This document shows, in pieces, positions 6,821 through 12,628 of a stretch of DNA of 12,628 nt (positions are counted from its first letter, which is position 1; every line of letters starts with the position of its first letter). The stretch lies in NCBI GenBank assembly GCA_900769975.1, contig CAAGIR010000283.1, forward strand, positions 1 through 12,628, given 5' to 3'. The position numbers and the translations under genes are program-made. The stretch is from Spirochaetia bacterium. GTDB taxonomy: Bacteria; Spirochaetota; Spirochaetia; Treponematales; Treponemataceae. A model generated the notes under the pieces. The model saw only the letters and a list, made by a program, of their open reading frames with translations. It did not search any database and had not been told where the DNA came from.

Positions 6821-8281
6821 TTATTCATTTTTATCGTCGAAGGCTGAAAGCATTGGGTCTATATCTTTGTTGTGAAAGTTTCTGTCGATATAGTTTTTGG
6901 TGATTTTTGCGACGATTGGACAAAGGGCAATTACACCGATTAAGTTTGGTATCATCATAAGTCCGTTGAATGTATCTGACAAATCCCATGCTAGATCGAG
7001 GCTCATTGTACAGCCAAAGAAAATGATGATTACAAATAAAATTTTATAGATGAAAGATGTTTTGTCGCCGAACAAATATCCCCAGGCTGTTGTTCCGTAA
7101 TGGCTCCAGCCCAAAACTGTTGAGTAAGCGAATAGAAGAATTGCAATTGCGATGAACATTGGACCTGCTTTTCCAAATACTGTTGAGAAGGCTTCACCTA
7201 CCAGTGCCGATTTTACATTTTCTGTAATCATTTTTCCTGTTTCAAGGTCTACAAGTCCGCTTGTGAGAACAACCAATGCTGTTAATGTGCAGACGATGAT
7301 TGTATCGGCAAAAACTTCGAAAATTCCCCACATTCCCTGGCGAACTGGTTCTTTTACGTTTGATGAAGAATGTACCATTACAGAAGAACCAAGTCCTGCT
7401 TCATTTGAGAAAGCTCCTCGTTTAAATCCCCAGGTGATGGCAAGTTGTATTCCGTAGCCTACGATTCCGCCCGAAGCAGAATTTGCTGAAAATGCTCCTT
7501 TGAAAATGGCACCAAAAGCGGCAGGAATTGCTGAAACATGGGCAAAAATAACGATTAATGCTCCGATGATGTACAAAATTGCCATAACTGGAACGAGTTT
7601 TTCTGTTACAGCGGCAACTCTTTTAAGTCCGCCCAAAATTACAACGGCAGAAAGGATTACAAGAGCAATTCCAGTTACCCAAACAGGGATATTGAAAGCG
7701 GATTTCATATTACCGGCGATTGAATTTACCTGGCTCATGTTTCCAATTCCAAAACTTGCAAGCAGACAGAAAGCACTGAAAAGTATGGCAAGTATTACGC
7801 CAATCCATTTGCAGCCTTTGTATCCGCCGAGTCCGTCTTTTAGATAGTACATTGCACCGCCATGCCATTCTCCGTTTTCTCCTTTACGGCGGAAGTAAAT
7901 GCCCAAAACGTTTTCTGAATAGTTTGTCATCATTCCGAAAATTGCCATTATCCACATCCAGAAGATTGCACCAGGGCCTCCCAAAACGATTGCAGTTGCA
8001 ACACCTACGATGTTTCCTGTTCCGATTGTTGCGGCAAGTGCTGTACAAAGGCTTTGGAACTGTGAAATGGCTTTATTTTCTTTTTCTGTGTGTGCTGTGA
8101 TGGATTTATCTTTAAAAATTGCACCGATTGTCTGTTTTATCCAGTGACAGAAGTGTGTAAACTGAAAACCACGGTTAACTAAGGTCATAATAATGCCTGC
8201 AATGAAAAGCAAGGCGATACCAAATGTTCCCCATACAACACCATTTACGGCATTATTAATATTTGTAATAGTCTCTATCAT
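6821..8281 (-). CDS. Sodium:alanine/glycine symporter (AGCS family)
   Basis: 486 residues, the normal size for AlsT/DagA-type symporters, which import alanine or glycine with sodium across the inner membrane. Family landmarks: ALAATIGTGNIVGVATAI (81-98), LGGPGAIFWMWIMA (100-113), NGEWHGGAMYYLKDGLGG (136-153), and downstream WGFKRGAFSNEAGLGSS. About ten to eleven hydrophobic segments are visible. The ATG (8279-8281) has a strong GGAGG five bases upstream (8287-8291). It is monocistronic and convergent with znuB. The substrate (alanine versus glycine) cannot be read from the sequence. The C-terminus ends in a short charged tail (MLSAFDDKNE). Confidence 0.93.
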   Translation of the reverse strand: MIETITNINNAVNGVVWGTFGIALLFIAGIIMTLVNRGFQFTHFCHWIKQTIGAIFKDKSITAHTEKENKAISQFQSLCTALAATIGTGNIVGVATAIVLGGPGAIFWMWIMAIFGMMTNYSENVLGIYFRRKGENGEWHGGAMYYLKDGLGGYKGCKWIGVILAILFSAFCLLASFGIGNMSQVNSIAGNMKSAFNIPVWVTGIALVILSAVVILGGLKRVAAVTEKLVPVMAILYIIGALIVIFAHVSAIPAAFGAIFKGAFSANSASGGIVGYGIQLAITWGFKRGAFSNEAGLGSSVMVHSSSNVKEPVRQGMWGIFEVFADTIIVCTLTALVVLTSGLVDLETGKMITENVKSALVGEAFSTVFGKAGPMFIAIAILLFAYSTVLGWSHYGTTAWGYLFGDKTSFIYKILFVIIIFFGCTMSLDLAWDLSDTFNGLMMIPNLIGVIALCPIVAKITKNYIDRNFHNKDIDPMLSAFDDKNE

Positions 8282-8361
8282 GAGAACCTCCAGAATGTGT
8301 TAGAGTAAGAGTTTGTTGGATTAACCAAATCACTGCTTTTGTAGATGATTTAAAAAATCGC

Positions 8362-8405
8362 AAAAAAAAGGGGCAGAATTTGCTTATAACAAATTCTGCC
8401 CCTTT
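8362..8405 (-). terminator. Strong intrinsic-terminator hairpin upstream of the symporter
   Basis: AAAGGGGCAGAATTTG (8367-8382) pairs perfectly with 8390-8405 around a 7-base loop. On the minus strand the stem is followed by eight T residues (complement of 8362-8369), the form of a Rho-independent terminator. It points toward the symporter gene 80 bases away, and no minus-strand gene lies upstream of it, so it is either a leader attenuator or the orphan terminator of a lost gene. Confidence 0.75.
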
Positions 8406-8416
8406 GCAGTTGTTAA

Positions 8417-8425
8417 ATTATCGCA
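8417..8425 (-). promoter_or_regulatory. Possible extended -10 promoter before the hairpin
   Basis: On the minus strand TGC-GATAAT is an extended -10 element; no good -35 box lies 16-18 bases upstream. Transcription would begin near 8410, only a few bases before the terminator hairpin, giving an RNA of about 50 nt if termination is efficient. Confidence 0.35.
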
Positions 8426-8537
8426 CAATTTCCAAAAAAAATCTATCACTAATTCAAAAAAATTGTAAAAAACATTAAAAAAACTATTTTTTTTGTTTTT
8501 ATGACAGAGGGGGAGGAAGGGAACAAAGGCGGGTAAA

Positions 8538-8636
8538 GTCCGCCAAAAAAGTGTTGTAATATGCCAAAAAGTCCGCCAAAAAAGTGTGTTATAATATTGA
8601 AAGGTCCGCCAGAAAAGTGTATTCTTGAGGTATGGA
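8538..8636. repeat. Three tandem 33-bp repeats
   Basis: Units begin at 8538, 8571 and 8604, an exact 33-bp period, each starting GTCCGCCA(A/G)AAAAGTGT. The second unit contains TATAAT (8590-8595). GGCGG just upstream (8528-8532) can pair with CCGCC of the first unit. Because 33 is divisible by three, the minus strand reads through as an 11-residue repeat (HFFGG...), which explains an open frame at 8449-8664 that I do not believe is a gene. It may be an iteron-like regulator site of the lost upstream gene or a minisatellite. Confidence 0.7.
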
Positions 8637-8859
8637 AAGGAACATTTTCAAAAATCTGTTTCAAGTGCAGGATCAGATTGTTCCGCTTGAAGTAAAAGCC
8701 ACCGAAAATTTGCAGTCAAAAAGCCTTAAGGCATTCCATCAAAAATGGCTGAATGAATTTTCTGTAAGGACTTCCCTTTCTGATTTTAGAAAAGACGACT
8801 GGCTGACAAATCTGCCTTTGTACGCCATAAGTAAAATTGAAGGTTGGACTGTTCGATAG
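8632..8859 (+). pseudogene. C-terminal remnant of a DUF4143-type AAA ATPase
   Basis: The frame starts at an ATG at 8632 beside the tandem repeats. From residue about 13 it reads QDQIVPLEVKATENLQSKSL, then a segment with NEFSVRTSLSDFRKDDW and NLPLYAI. This matches my memory of the C-terminal DUF4143 portion of ATP-binding proteins (IVPIEVK, then LKSKSLK, then RTSxSDYRKEDW, then NxPLYxI). The N-terminal AAA domain with its P-loop is absent. The last residues (SKIEGWTVR) do not fit the family, so both ends appear cut. The remnant cannot be functional as an ATPase. It marks a former gene next to the incoming restriction-modification module. Confidence 0.6.
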
Positions 8860-8884
8860 GGTGTGATATAAGTAACTCTGCACG

Positions 8885-8914
8885 ATGTAGTTGTTTTTTC
8901 ATGCGGAAGCCGTG
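8885..8914 (+). repeat. Left copy of a 30-bp direct repeat flanking the R-M/toxin region
   Basis: This 30-bp sequence (ATGTAGT...GGAAGCCGTG) recurs at 12441-12470 with 27 identical positions. It lies about 45 bases before the restriction-modification start codon. The sequence after both copies is AT-rich and loosely similar. It could be a conserved upstream regulatory site or a recombination boundary. Confidence 0.7.
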
Positions 8915-8944
8915 TATACCATACTCTTAACTCATTATTTATGC

Positions 8945-8957
8945 TATAATAACCCCC
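8945..8957 (+). promoter_or_regulatory. -10 box of the restriction-modification gene
   Basis: A perfect TATAAT (8945-8950) is followed by seven bases (AACCCCC) and the ATG at 8958. No convincing -35 box lies 16-18 bases upstream. The predicted start of transcription is at or next to the A of the ATG, with no Shine-Dalgarno, implying a leaderless message. Confidence 0.6.
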
Positions 8958-11954
8958 ATGACACAGACAGAACAAACAAAAGCCGCAAAAAGATTCAGTG
9001 AAGAATGGAAAAATAAAGGTTACGAAAAAGGAGAGAGTCAGAAATTCTGGCTGGACTTGCTCTCAAATGTATTCGACATAAAAGACTTTACAAGCTTCAT
9101 AACTTTTGAAGACCATGTAAAACTTGACCATACATCATTTATTGATGGATATATTGCCCGAACAAAAGTTCTCATTGAACAGAAAAGCATTGATAAAGAC
9201 CTTCGTGCACCCATTAAGCAGTCAGATGGAACATTTTTAAATCCATTTCAGCAAGCAAAACGATACATCACAGAATTGCCAGTTTCAAAACATCCAAGAT
9301 GGGTAGTAACATGCAATTTCCGCTCGTTTCTGGTTTATGATATGGAAAACCCCAACGGAGAACCAGAAGAAATCCTACTTGAAAACCTCGAAAAAGAATT
9401 TTACAGACTTTCATTTATTACAGATGAAGGAAGTGTTCACTTAAAAAAAGAGCTTGAAATTTCCAAAAAAGCAGGGGACATTATCGGCGAAATTTATGAC
9501 GCAATTCTCAAGCAATACAAGGATGCAGAAAACCCAAGTCCTGCTACGCTAAAAAGCCTTAATATGCTTTGTGTTCGCATTGTTTTCTGTCTTTATGCTG
9601 AGGATGCCGGAATTTTTGGTCATAAATCTATTTTTGGAGATTACATCAAAAGTTTTGAAGCAAAAGACCTCCGCCGTGCCCTGCTGGACTTGTTTCAGAT
9701 TTTAGACCAGAAGGAAGAAGAGCGTGACGAATACCTTGAAGAATCGCTGGCAGCCTTTCCCTATGTAAACGGCGGACTTTTTACGGAAGAAGACAAGACT
9801 ATTCCTCCGCTTACAGAAGAAATCAAGGAGCTTCTTGTAAAACACGCTTCAAGCGAATTTGACTGGAGCGAAATCAGTCCGACAATTTTTGGAGCAATCT
9901 TTGAATCAACTCTAAACCCGGAAACTCGCCGCTCTGGTGGCATGCACTACACAAGTATCGAAAATATCCATAAAGTAATCGACCCGCTTTTTCTCGATGA
10001 TTTGAAAGAAGAACTCGAACAAATAAAGCAGATAAAACAGGAAAAAAACAAAATTGAAAAGGCAAAAGAATTCCATAAAAAACTTGGAACTCTAAAATTT
10101 CTTGACCCTTCTTGTGGTTCTGGCAACTTTCTGACGGAAACTTATTTGAGTTTAAGAAAACTCGGAAATGAATGTCTGAAAATTGAACTTGGGATTACGG
10201 AAAATTCTCTCGGACTTACTTATTATGCAGAAGATTTAATTCAAGTTTCAATTCAGCAGTTTTATGGAATTGAAATAAACGACTTTGCAGTTGTTGTTGC
10301 AAAGACAGCATTATGGATTGCCGAAAGTCAGATGATGAAAGAAACCGCAAAAATAATCGAAAAAGATTTGCAATTTCTGCCTTTGCATACTTACGCAAAC
10401 CTCATTGAAGGAAATGCACTTAGGATTGATTGGGGAACTTTAAAAGAAGAACAGTTTACCAATTTTGTTTATGCAGACAAACTCAATGTTTATAAAATTG
10501 ATGATAATTTCGGCACGATTAAAGCCCATGATTCTGGTTCAGAAATTAATCCTGATTCTCTTTATGGCAAAAAAGTCAAGGAATTAAATGTAATAACAAA
10601 AGAGGTTGAGGAAAAAACGTTCCCGGAAGAAGAAATGCAGGAACCAGTCATCTATGACTATATTATAGGAAACCCTCCATTTGTTGGTTATGGTTTACAG
10701 ACTGAATCTCAGAAACAAGATACACTGGATACCTTTGTTGATGAAAAAGGAAAGGCATACAAAACTGCTGGTAAAATTGATTATGTTGCAAACTGGTATT
10801 TTAAGGCTTCAAAATTCATACAGAACACAAAAACGAGATGTGCTTTTGTTACCACAAATTCAATAATGCAGGGAGAACAAGTCGCAAGTGTCTGGAAACC
10901 GATTTTTGAACGGTTCAAAATTCACTTCGATTTTGCATACCGCACTTTTAAATGGGGAAATGAAGGTGCCAAAAAGAATATGGCTGCTGTTTATTGCGTT
11001 ATAATAGGTTTTTCTTATGGAGATTCTCAAACAGAAAGAAAGATTTTTATAAATGAAAAGCAGTACATCACTGTTAAAAACATAAGCCCGTATCTTATAG
11101 ATTCGGACAATATCTGGATTGAAAACCGTTCAAAGCCGCTATGCAATGTTCCGTTTATGACAACAGGAAACCGCCCAGCTGACGGAGGGCATCTCATTAT
11201 TGAAGATGATGAATATGAGGATTTTATAAAGAAAGAACCAGCAGCAAAAAAATACATTAAGAATCTTACCGGGGCAGAAGAGTTTATAAACAATAAAAAA
11301 CGCTATTGCCTTTGGCTTGTCGGGGCGACTCCTGCTGAAATAAAGAACATGAAGGAAGTCTATAATAGAGTTCAGCTTTGTCGCGAAGACAGGCTGAAGG
11401 GAGCCGAAGACAGACAAAAACTCGCTGATACTCCGACATTGTTCAGGGAAATAAACAATCCTGAGCAGTATTTGATAATTCCCCGTGTTTCATCAGAAAA
11501 CCGACGGTATATTCCAATAGGTTTTCTAAATGCCGAAACAATTCCAACAGATTCAGCAACAATAATAACCAGTGCAGGTTTATACGAATTCGGAATACTC
11601 ATAAGCAATGTCCATAATGCATGGATGCGTGTGGTTGCCGGTCGGCTTGGAATGAGTTATCGCTACAGTAAAGACATTGTCTATAACAACTTTCCATGGT
11701 GCAGTCCAACAGACGAGCAGAAAACCAAAATCGAACAAACTGCCCAAGCCATCCTGGATGCCCGCGCCAAATACCAGGACAGCTCCCTTGCCGATTTGTA
11801 CGACGAAACCGTAATGCCGCCTGAACTCCGCAAAGCCCATCAGGAAAACGACCGTGCCGTCATGCAAGCCTACGGATTCAGCACAAAAATGACAGAAAGC
11901 GAGTGCGTGGCAGAACTGTTCAAGATGTATGAAAAATTGGTCGCGAGGAAGTAG
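8958..11954 (+). CDS. MmeI-like (type IIL/IIG) fused restriction endonuclease-adenine methyltransferase
   Basis: 998 residues, about full length for the MmeI family, in which one chain both cuts and methylates using its own target-recognition domain. The N-terminal nuclease has D63-x10-E74-Q-K76, matching the family's D-xn-ExK site. A helical spacer leads to the SAM-dependent adenine methyltransferase: motif X-like SGGMHYTS (G328-S333), motif I LDPSCGSGNF (382-391) and catalytic NPPF (572-575). The target-recognition domain probably starts near residue 720 (PFMTTGNRPADGG), and WMRVVAGRLGMSYRYSKDIVYNNFP plus a helical tail close the protein. No separate methylase or specificity gene is needed. 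The message appears leaderless. The final codons are duplicated at 12320-12373, and the probable toxin locus follows directly. Recognition sequence not predictable here. Confidence 0.9.
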   Translation: MTQTEQTKAAKRFSEEWKNKGYEKGESQKFWLDLLSNVFDIKDFTSFITFEDHVKLDHTSFIDGYIARTKVLIEQKSIDKDLRAPIKQSDGTFLNPFQQAKRYITELPVSKHPRWVVTCNFRSFLVYDMENPNGEPEEILLENLEKEFYRLSFITDEGSVHLKKELEISKKAGDIIGEIYDAILKQYKDAENPSPATLKSLNMLCVRIVFCLYAEDAGIFGHKSIFGDYIKSFEAKDLRRALLDLFQILDQKEEERDEYLEESLAAFPYVNGGLFTEEDKTIPPLTEEIKELLVKHASSEFDWSEISPTIFGAIFESTLNPETRRSGGMHYTSIENIHKVIDPLFLDDLKEELEQIKQIKQEKNKIEKAKEFHKKLGTLKFLDPSCGSGNFLTETYLSLRKLGNECLKIELGITENSLGLTYYAEDLIQVSIQQFYGIEINDFAVVVAKTALWIAESQMMKETAKIIEKDLQFLPLHTYANLIEGNALRIDWGTLKEEQFTNFVYADKLNVYKIDDNFGTIKAHDSGSEINPDSLYGKKVKELNVITKEVEEKTFPEEEMQEPVIYDYIIGNPPFVGYGLQTESQKQDTLDTFVDEKGKAYKTAGKIDYVANWYFKASKFIQNTKTRCAFVTTNSIMQGEQVASVWKPIFERFKIHFDFAYRTFKWGNEGAKKNMAAVYCVIIGFSYGDSQTERKIFINEKQYITVKNISPYLIDSDNIWIENRSKPLCNVPFMTTGNRPADGGHLIIEDDEYEDFIKKEPAAKKYIKNLTGAEEFINNKKRYCLWLVGATPAEIKNMKEVYNRVQLCREDRLKGAEDRQKLADTPTLFREINNPEQYLIIPRVSSENRRYIPIGFLNAETIPTDSATIITSAGLYEFGILISNVHNAWMRVVAGRLGMSYRYSKDIVYNNFPWCSPTDEQKTKIEQTAQAILDARAKYQDSSLADLYDETVMPPELRKAHQENDRAVMQAYGFSTKMTESECVAELFKMYEKLVARK

Positions 11955-11977
11955 CAAATCTGTGTGGCAATATTCAT

Positions 11978-12006
11978 TTGACGTAAAAAAGTACATGTGT
12001 TATATT
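11978..12006 (+). promoter_or_regulatory. Promoter of the predicted antisense RNA
   Basis: TTGACG (11978-11983), exactly 17 bases, then TATATT (12001-12006), preceded by TG in the extended -10 position (11998-11999). This strong promoter lies 24 bases after the restriction-modification stop codon, with no sizeable gene in front of it, which points to an RNA product. Confidence 0.65.
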
Positions 12007-12012
12007 AAAAAA

Positions 12013-12105
12013 GAAGGAAATGCCCAAGTTCACTTGGTCGCCTCCACGTTTTTAGCAAAAGCCGTCAAAAGTGGTGAATTGACTTTGGCGGCTTTATTTT
12101 TACTC
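12013..12105 (+). ncRNA. Predicted small antisense RNA antitoxin (about 90 nt)
   Basis: The limits are inferred from the promoter at 11978-12006 and the terminator at 12057-12105. The RNA would contain a hairpin CCAAG-TTCA-CTTGG (12024-12037), a linker carrying GCCTCC (12040-12045), and the terminator stem. It converges on the toxin message and, if both run through the shared terminator, their 3' ends overlap by up to about 45 nt with full complementarity. GCCUCC can also pair six bases with the toxin Shine-Dalgarno GGAGGC. An alternative reading is a tiny peptide: AAGGAA then ATG at 12020 opens only 11 codons. Confidence 0.5.
12057..12104. terminator. Bidirectional terminator shared by R-M gene/antisense RNA and toxin
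   Basis: AAAGCCGTCAAAAGT (12058-12072) pairs with ACTTTGGCGGCTTT (12082-12095), with one bulged base and one G-T pair. On the plus strand the stem runs into TTTATTTTTACTCTTT. On the minus strand it ends in GGCTTTTGC and begins just after the toxin stop codon. Either direction could terminate here, stronger on plus. Confidence 0.75.
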
Positions 12106-12106
12106 T

Positions 12107-12187
12107 TTACATTTTAAGGTAAGAGAGCAAGTTAAGAATTAAAAGTGCTAAACTAATAGCTAACGAAATTTTTTCGTACTTTGTCAT
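12107..12187 (-). CDS. Holin-like type I toxin candidate, 26 residues
   Basis: The peptide starts MTKYEKIS, continues with an uninterrupted hydrophobic helix of about 15 residues (LAISLALLILNLL), and ends SYLKM. A small charged head with Tyr-Glu at positions 4-5, one transmembrane helix and a short basic tail are what I know from the putative holin-like toxin (Hol-Tox) and Fst/TxpA-like families, which insert in the inner membrane. It has all parts of a gene: promoter at 12276-12304, a leader of about 80 nt with a hairpin, GGGAGG at 12195-12200 seven bases before the ATG, and a terminator right after the stop. It is convergent with the restriction-modification gene and the predicted antisense RNA. 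Toxicity is inferred from resemblance, not shown. Confidence 0.65.
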   Translation of the reverse strand: MTKYEKISLAISLALLILNLLSYLKM

Positions 12188-12194
12188 CTTAGAG

Positions 12195-12200
12195 CCTCCC
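12195..12200 (-). promoter_or_regulatory. Shine-Dalgarno of the toxin, possibly sequestered
   Basis: GGGAGG on the minus strand, seven bases before the ATG, is close to a perfect ribosome site. GUCUCCC in the same leader (complement of 12237-12243) can pair with GGGAGGC over seven bases with one G-U pair, which would hide it. Confidence 0.65.
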
Positions 12201-12231
12201 ATATCAATTATTTCCAGTAAAACTAGATTTG

Positions 12232-12255
12232 AGTTCGGGAGACGCCGCCTGAACT
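12232..12255. promoter_or_regulatory. Hairpin in the toxin leader
   Basis: AGTTCGGG (12232-12239) and CCTGAACT (12248-12255) form an 8-position inverted repeat with one imperfect pair around an 8-base loop. In the toxin mRNA it would lie about 15-40 nt from the 5' end, near the sequence able to hide the ribosome site. Confidence 0.45.
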
Positions 12256-12275
12256 AAGGCATTTCCAATAAAAGC

Positions 12276-12304
12276 ATTCTACCTTATAATTTGAATAGTG
12301 TAAA
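12276..12304 (-). promoter_or_regulatory. Promoter of the toxin gene
   Basis: On the minus strand TTTACA (12304-12299), exactly 17 bases, then TAGAAT (12281-12276). Each box is one base from consensus. Transcription should begin near 12269, giving a leader of about 80 nt. Confidence 0.65.
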
Positions 12305-12307
12305 TAA

Positions 12308-12373
12308 AATCTTGCTGTTAAGGAATGTGTCGCAGAACTGTTCAAGATGTATGAGAGACTGACAGAAAAGTAA
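12308..12373 (+). pseudogene. Second copy of the R-M gene 3' end
   Basis: After an in-frame stop (12305-12307) the frame reads NLAV, then KECVAELFKMYERLTEK and a TAA at 12371-12373. It matches the end of the restriction-modification protein (ECVAELFKMYEKLVARK). At DNA level 12332-12354 is identical to 11910-11932 (23 bases), while surrounding codons differ at third positions, so it looks like the tail of a related allele and not a fresh duplicate. It is too short to function. Confidence 0.75.
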
Positions 12374-12440
12374 ACTTGAATATATAAATGCAAAACGTCT
12401 TTCTAAAATCGGCATTTATTAAATGGGTGACATTATGGCA

Positions 12441-12470
12441 ATGTAGTACTTTTTTCATGTGGAAGCCGTG
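12441..12470 (+). repeat. Right copy of the 30-bp direct repeat
   Basis: 27 of 30 positions match 8885-8914. The sequence that follows is again AT-rich (CATTATTCTATTTACATATTACC). No long open frame follows within the window, so no gene is seen that it would serve here. An 11-bp inverted repeat (12407-12417 with 12607-12617) brackets it. Nothing else is recognised in 12374-12628. Confidence 0.65.
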
Positions 12471-12628
12471 ATATTGCATCATTATTCTATTTACATATTA
12501 CCGAGGGGGTGTCAACAATGGAGTGATTAAGTAGTCGGTGGGTATGGTTCAAATATAATCCTAGCCCGCCGAAAAGTCAAGCGCAAAAATTAAAGTTTTT
12601 TTGGGAAAATGCCGATTGCTGATTTTTC

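Noticed and set aside
8282..8440. Glycine riboswitch in front of the AGCS symporter
   Set aside because: Such switches occur before this family, but I find no conserved glycine aptamer core; only the terminator-like hairpin is present.
8538..8636. Tandem repeats as a CRISPR array
   Set aside because: The 33-bp period leaves no unique spacers between repeats, units are only three and degenerate, and no cas genes are near.
8449..8664. Minus-strand ORF with repeated HFFGG segments as a gene
   Set aside because: It is produced by reading the 33-bp repeats in reverse; it has no ribosome site and a biased low-complexity composition.
11929..12117. Plus-strand ORF of 62 codons after the R-M gene
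   Set aside because: It overlaps the R-M end, the terminator and the toxin gene, and lacks a ribosome site; the convergent toxin and RNA explain the region better.
12407..12617. 11-bp inverted repeat as ends of an insertion sequence
   Set aside because: No transposase lies between the arms, the length could arise by chance in AT-rich DNA, and no target duplication was seen.

Overview
The window looks like an AT-rich bacterial chromosome segment. I think a spirochaete, most likely a host-associated Treponema, is the best fit. This rests on low GC, the gene styles, and structured GC-richer intergenic repeats of a kind I associate with that genus. It is inference, not a measured assignment.

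Layout. (1) Bases 1-1239 hold the 3' end of an unidentified gene, a probable frameshifted remnant, the 5' half of an IS982-like transposase that stops after its first catalytic Asp motif, and a branched palindromic repeat. (2) 1240-3366 (minus) encodes a signalling protein with a degenerate EAL domain, a CBS pair, a coiled coil and an intact-looking SpoIIE-type PP2C phosphatase. (3) 3662-6630 (plus) is a zinc uptake operon, zur-znuA-znuC-znuB, with tight overlaps. One promoter reads it, and a palindromic operator lies over the zur start codon. (4) 6631-6820 is a structured repeat region. (5) 6821-8281 (minus) is a sodium:alanine/glycine symporter, with an oddly placed terminator-type hairpin in front of it. 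(6) 8538-8859 holds 33-bp tandem repeats and the C-terminal remnant of a DUF4143-type ATPase. (7) 8958-11954 (plus) is a full-length MmeI-like single-chain restriction-modification enzyme.

The most interesting part is 11978-12373, just behind the restriction-modification gene. A 26-residue hydrophobic peptide resembling the holin-like (Fst/TxpA-type) toxins is encoded on the minus strand, with its own promoter and a strong Shine-Dalgarno. A second strong promoter on the plus strand drives a predicted RNA of about 90 nt that converges on it. The two share a bidirectional terminator. This is the architecture of a type I toxin-antitoxin locus. Both predicted transcripts start with nearly the same 17 nt at the same distance from their -10 boxes. 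The locus sits between two copies of the 3' end of the restriction-modification gene, which share a 23-bp perfect direct repeat. A 30-bp repeat (27 identities) lies upstream of the enzyme and again beyond the second tail copy. Together this suggests a composite defence/addiction cassette assembled by recombination.
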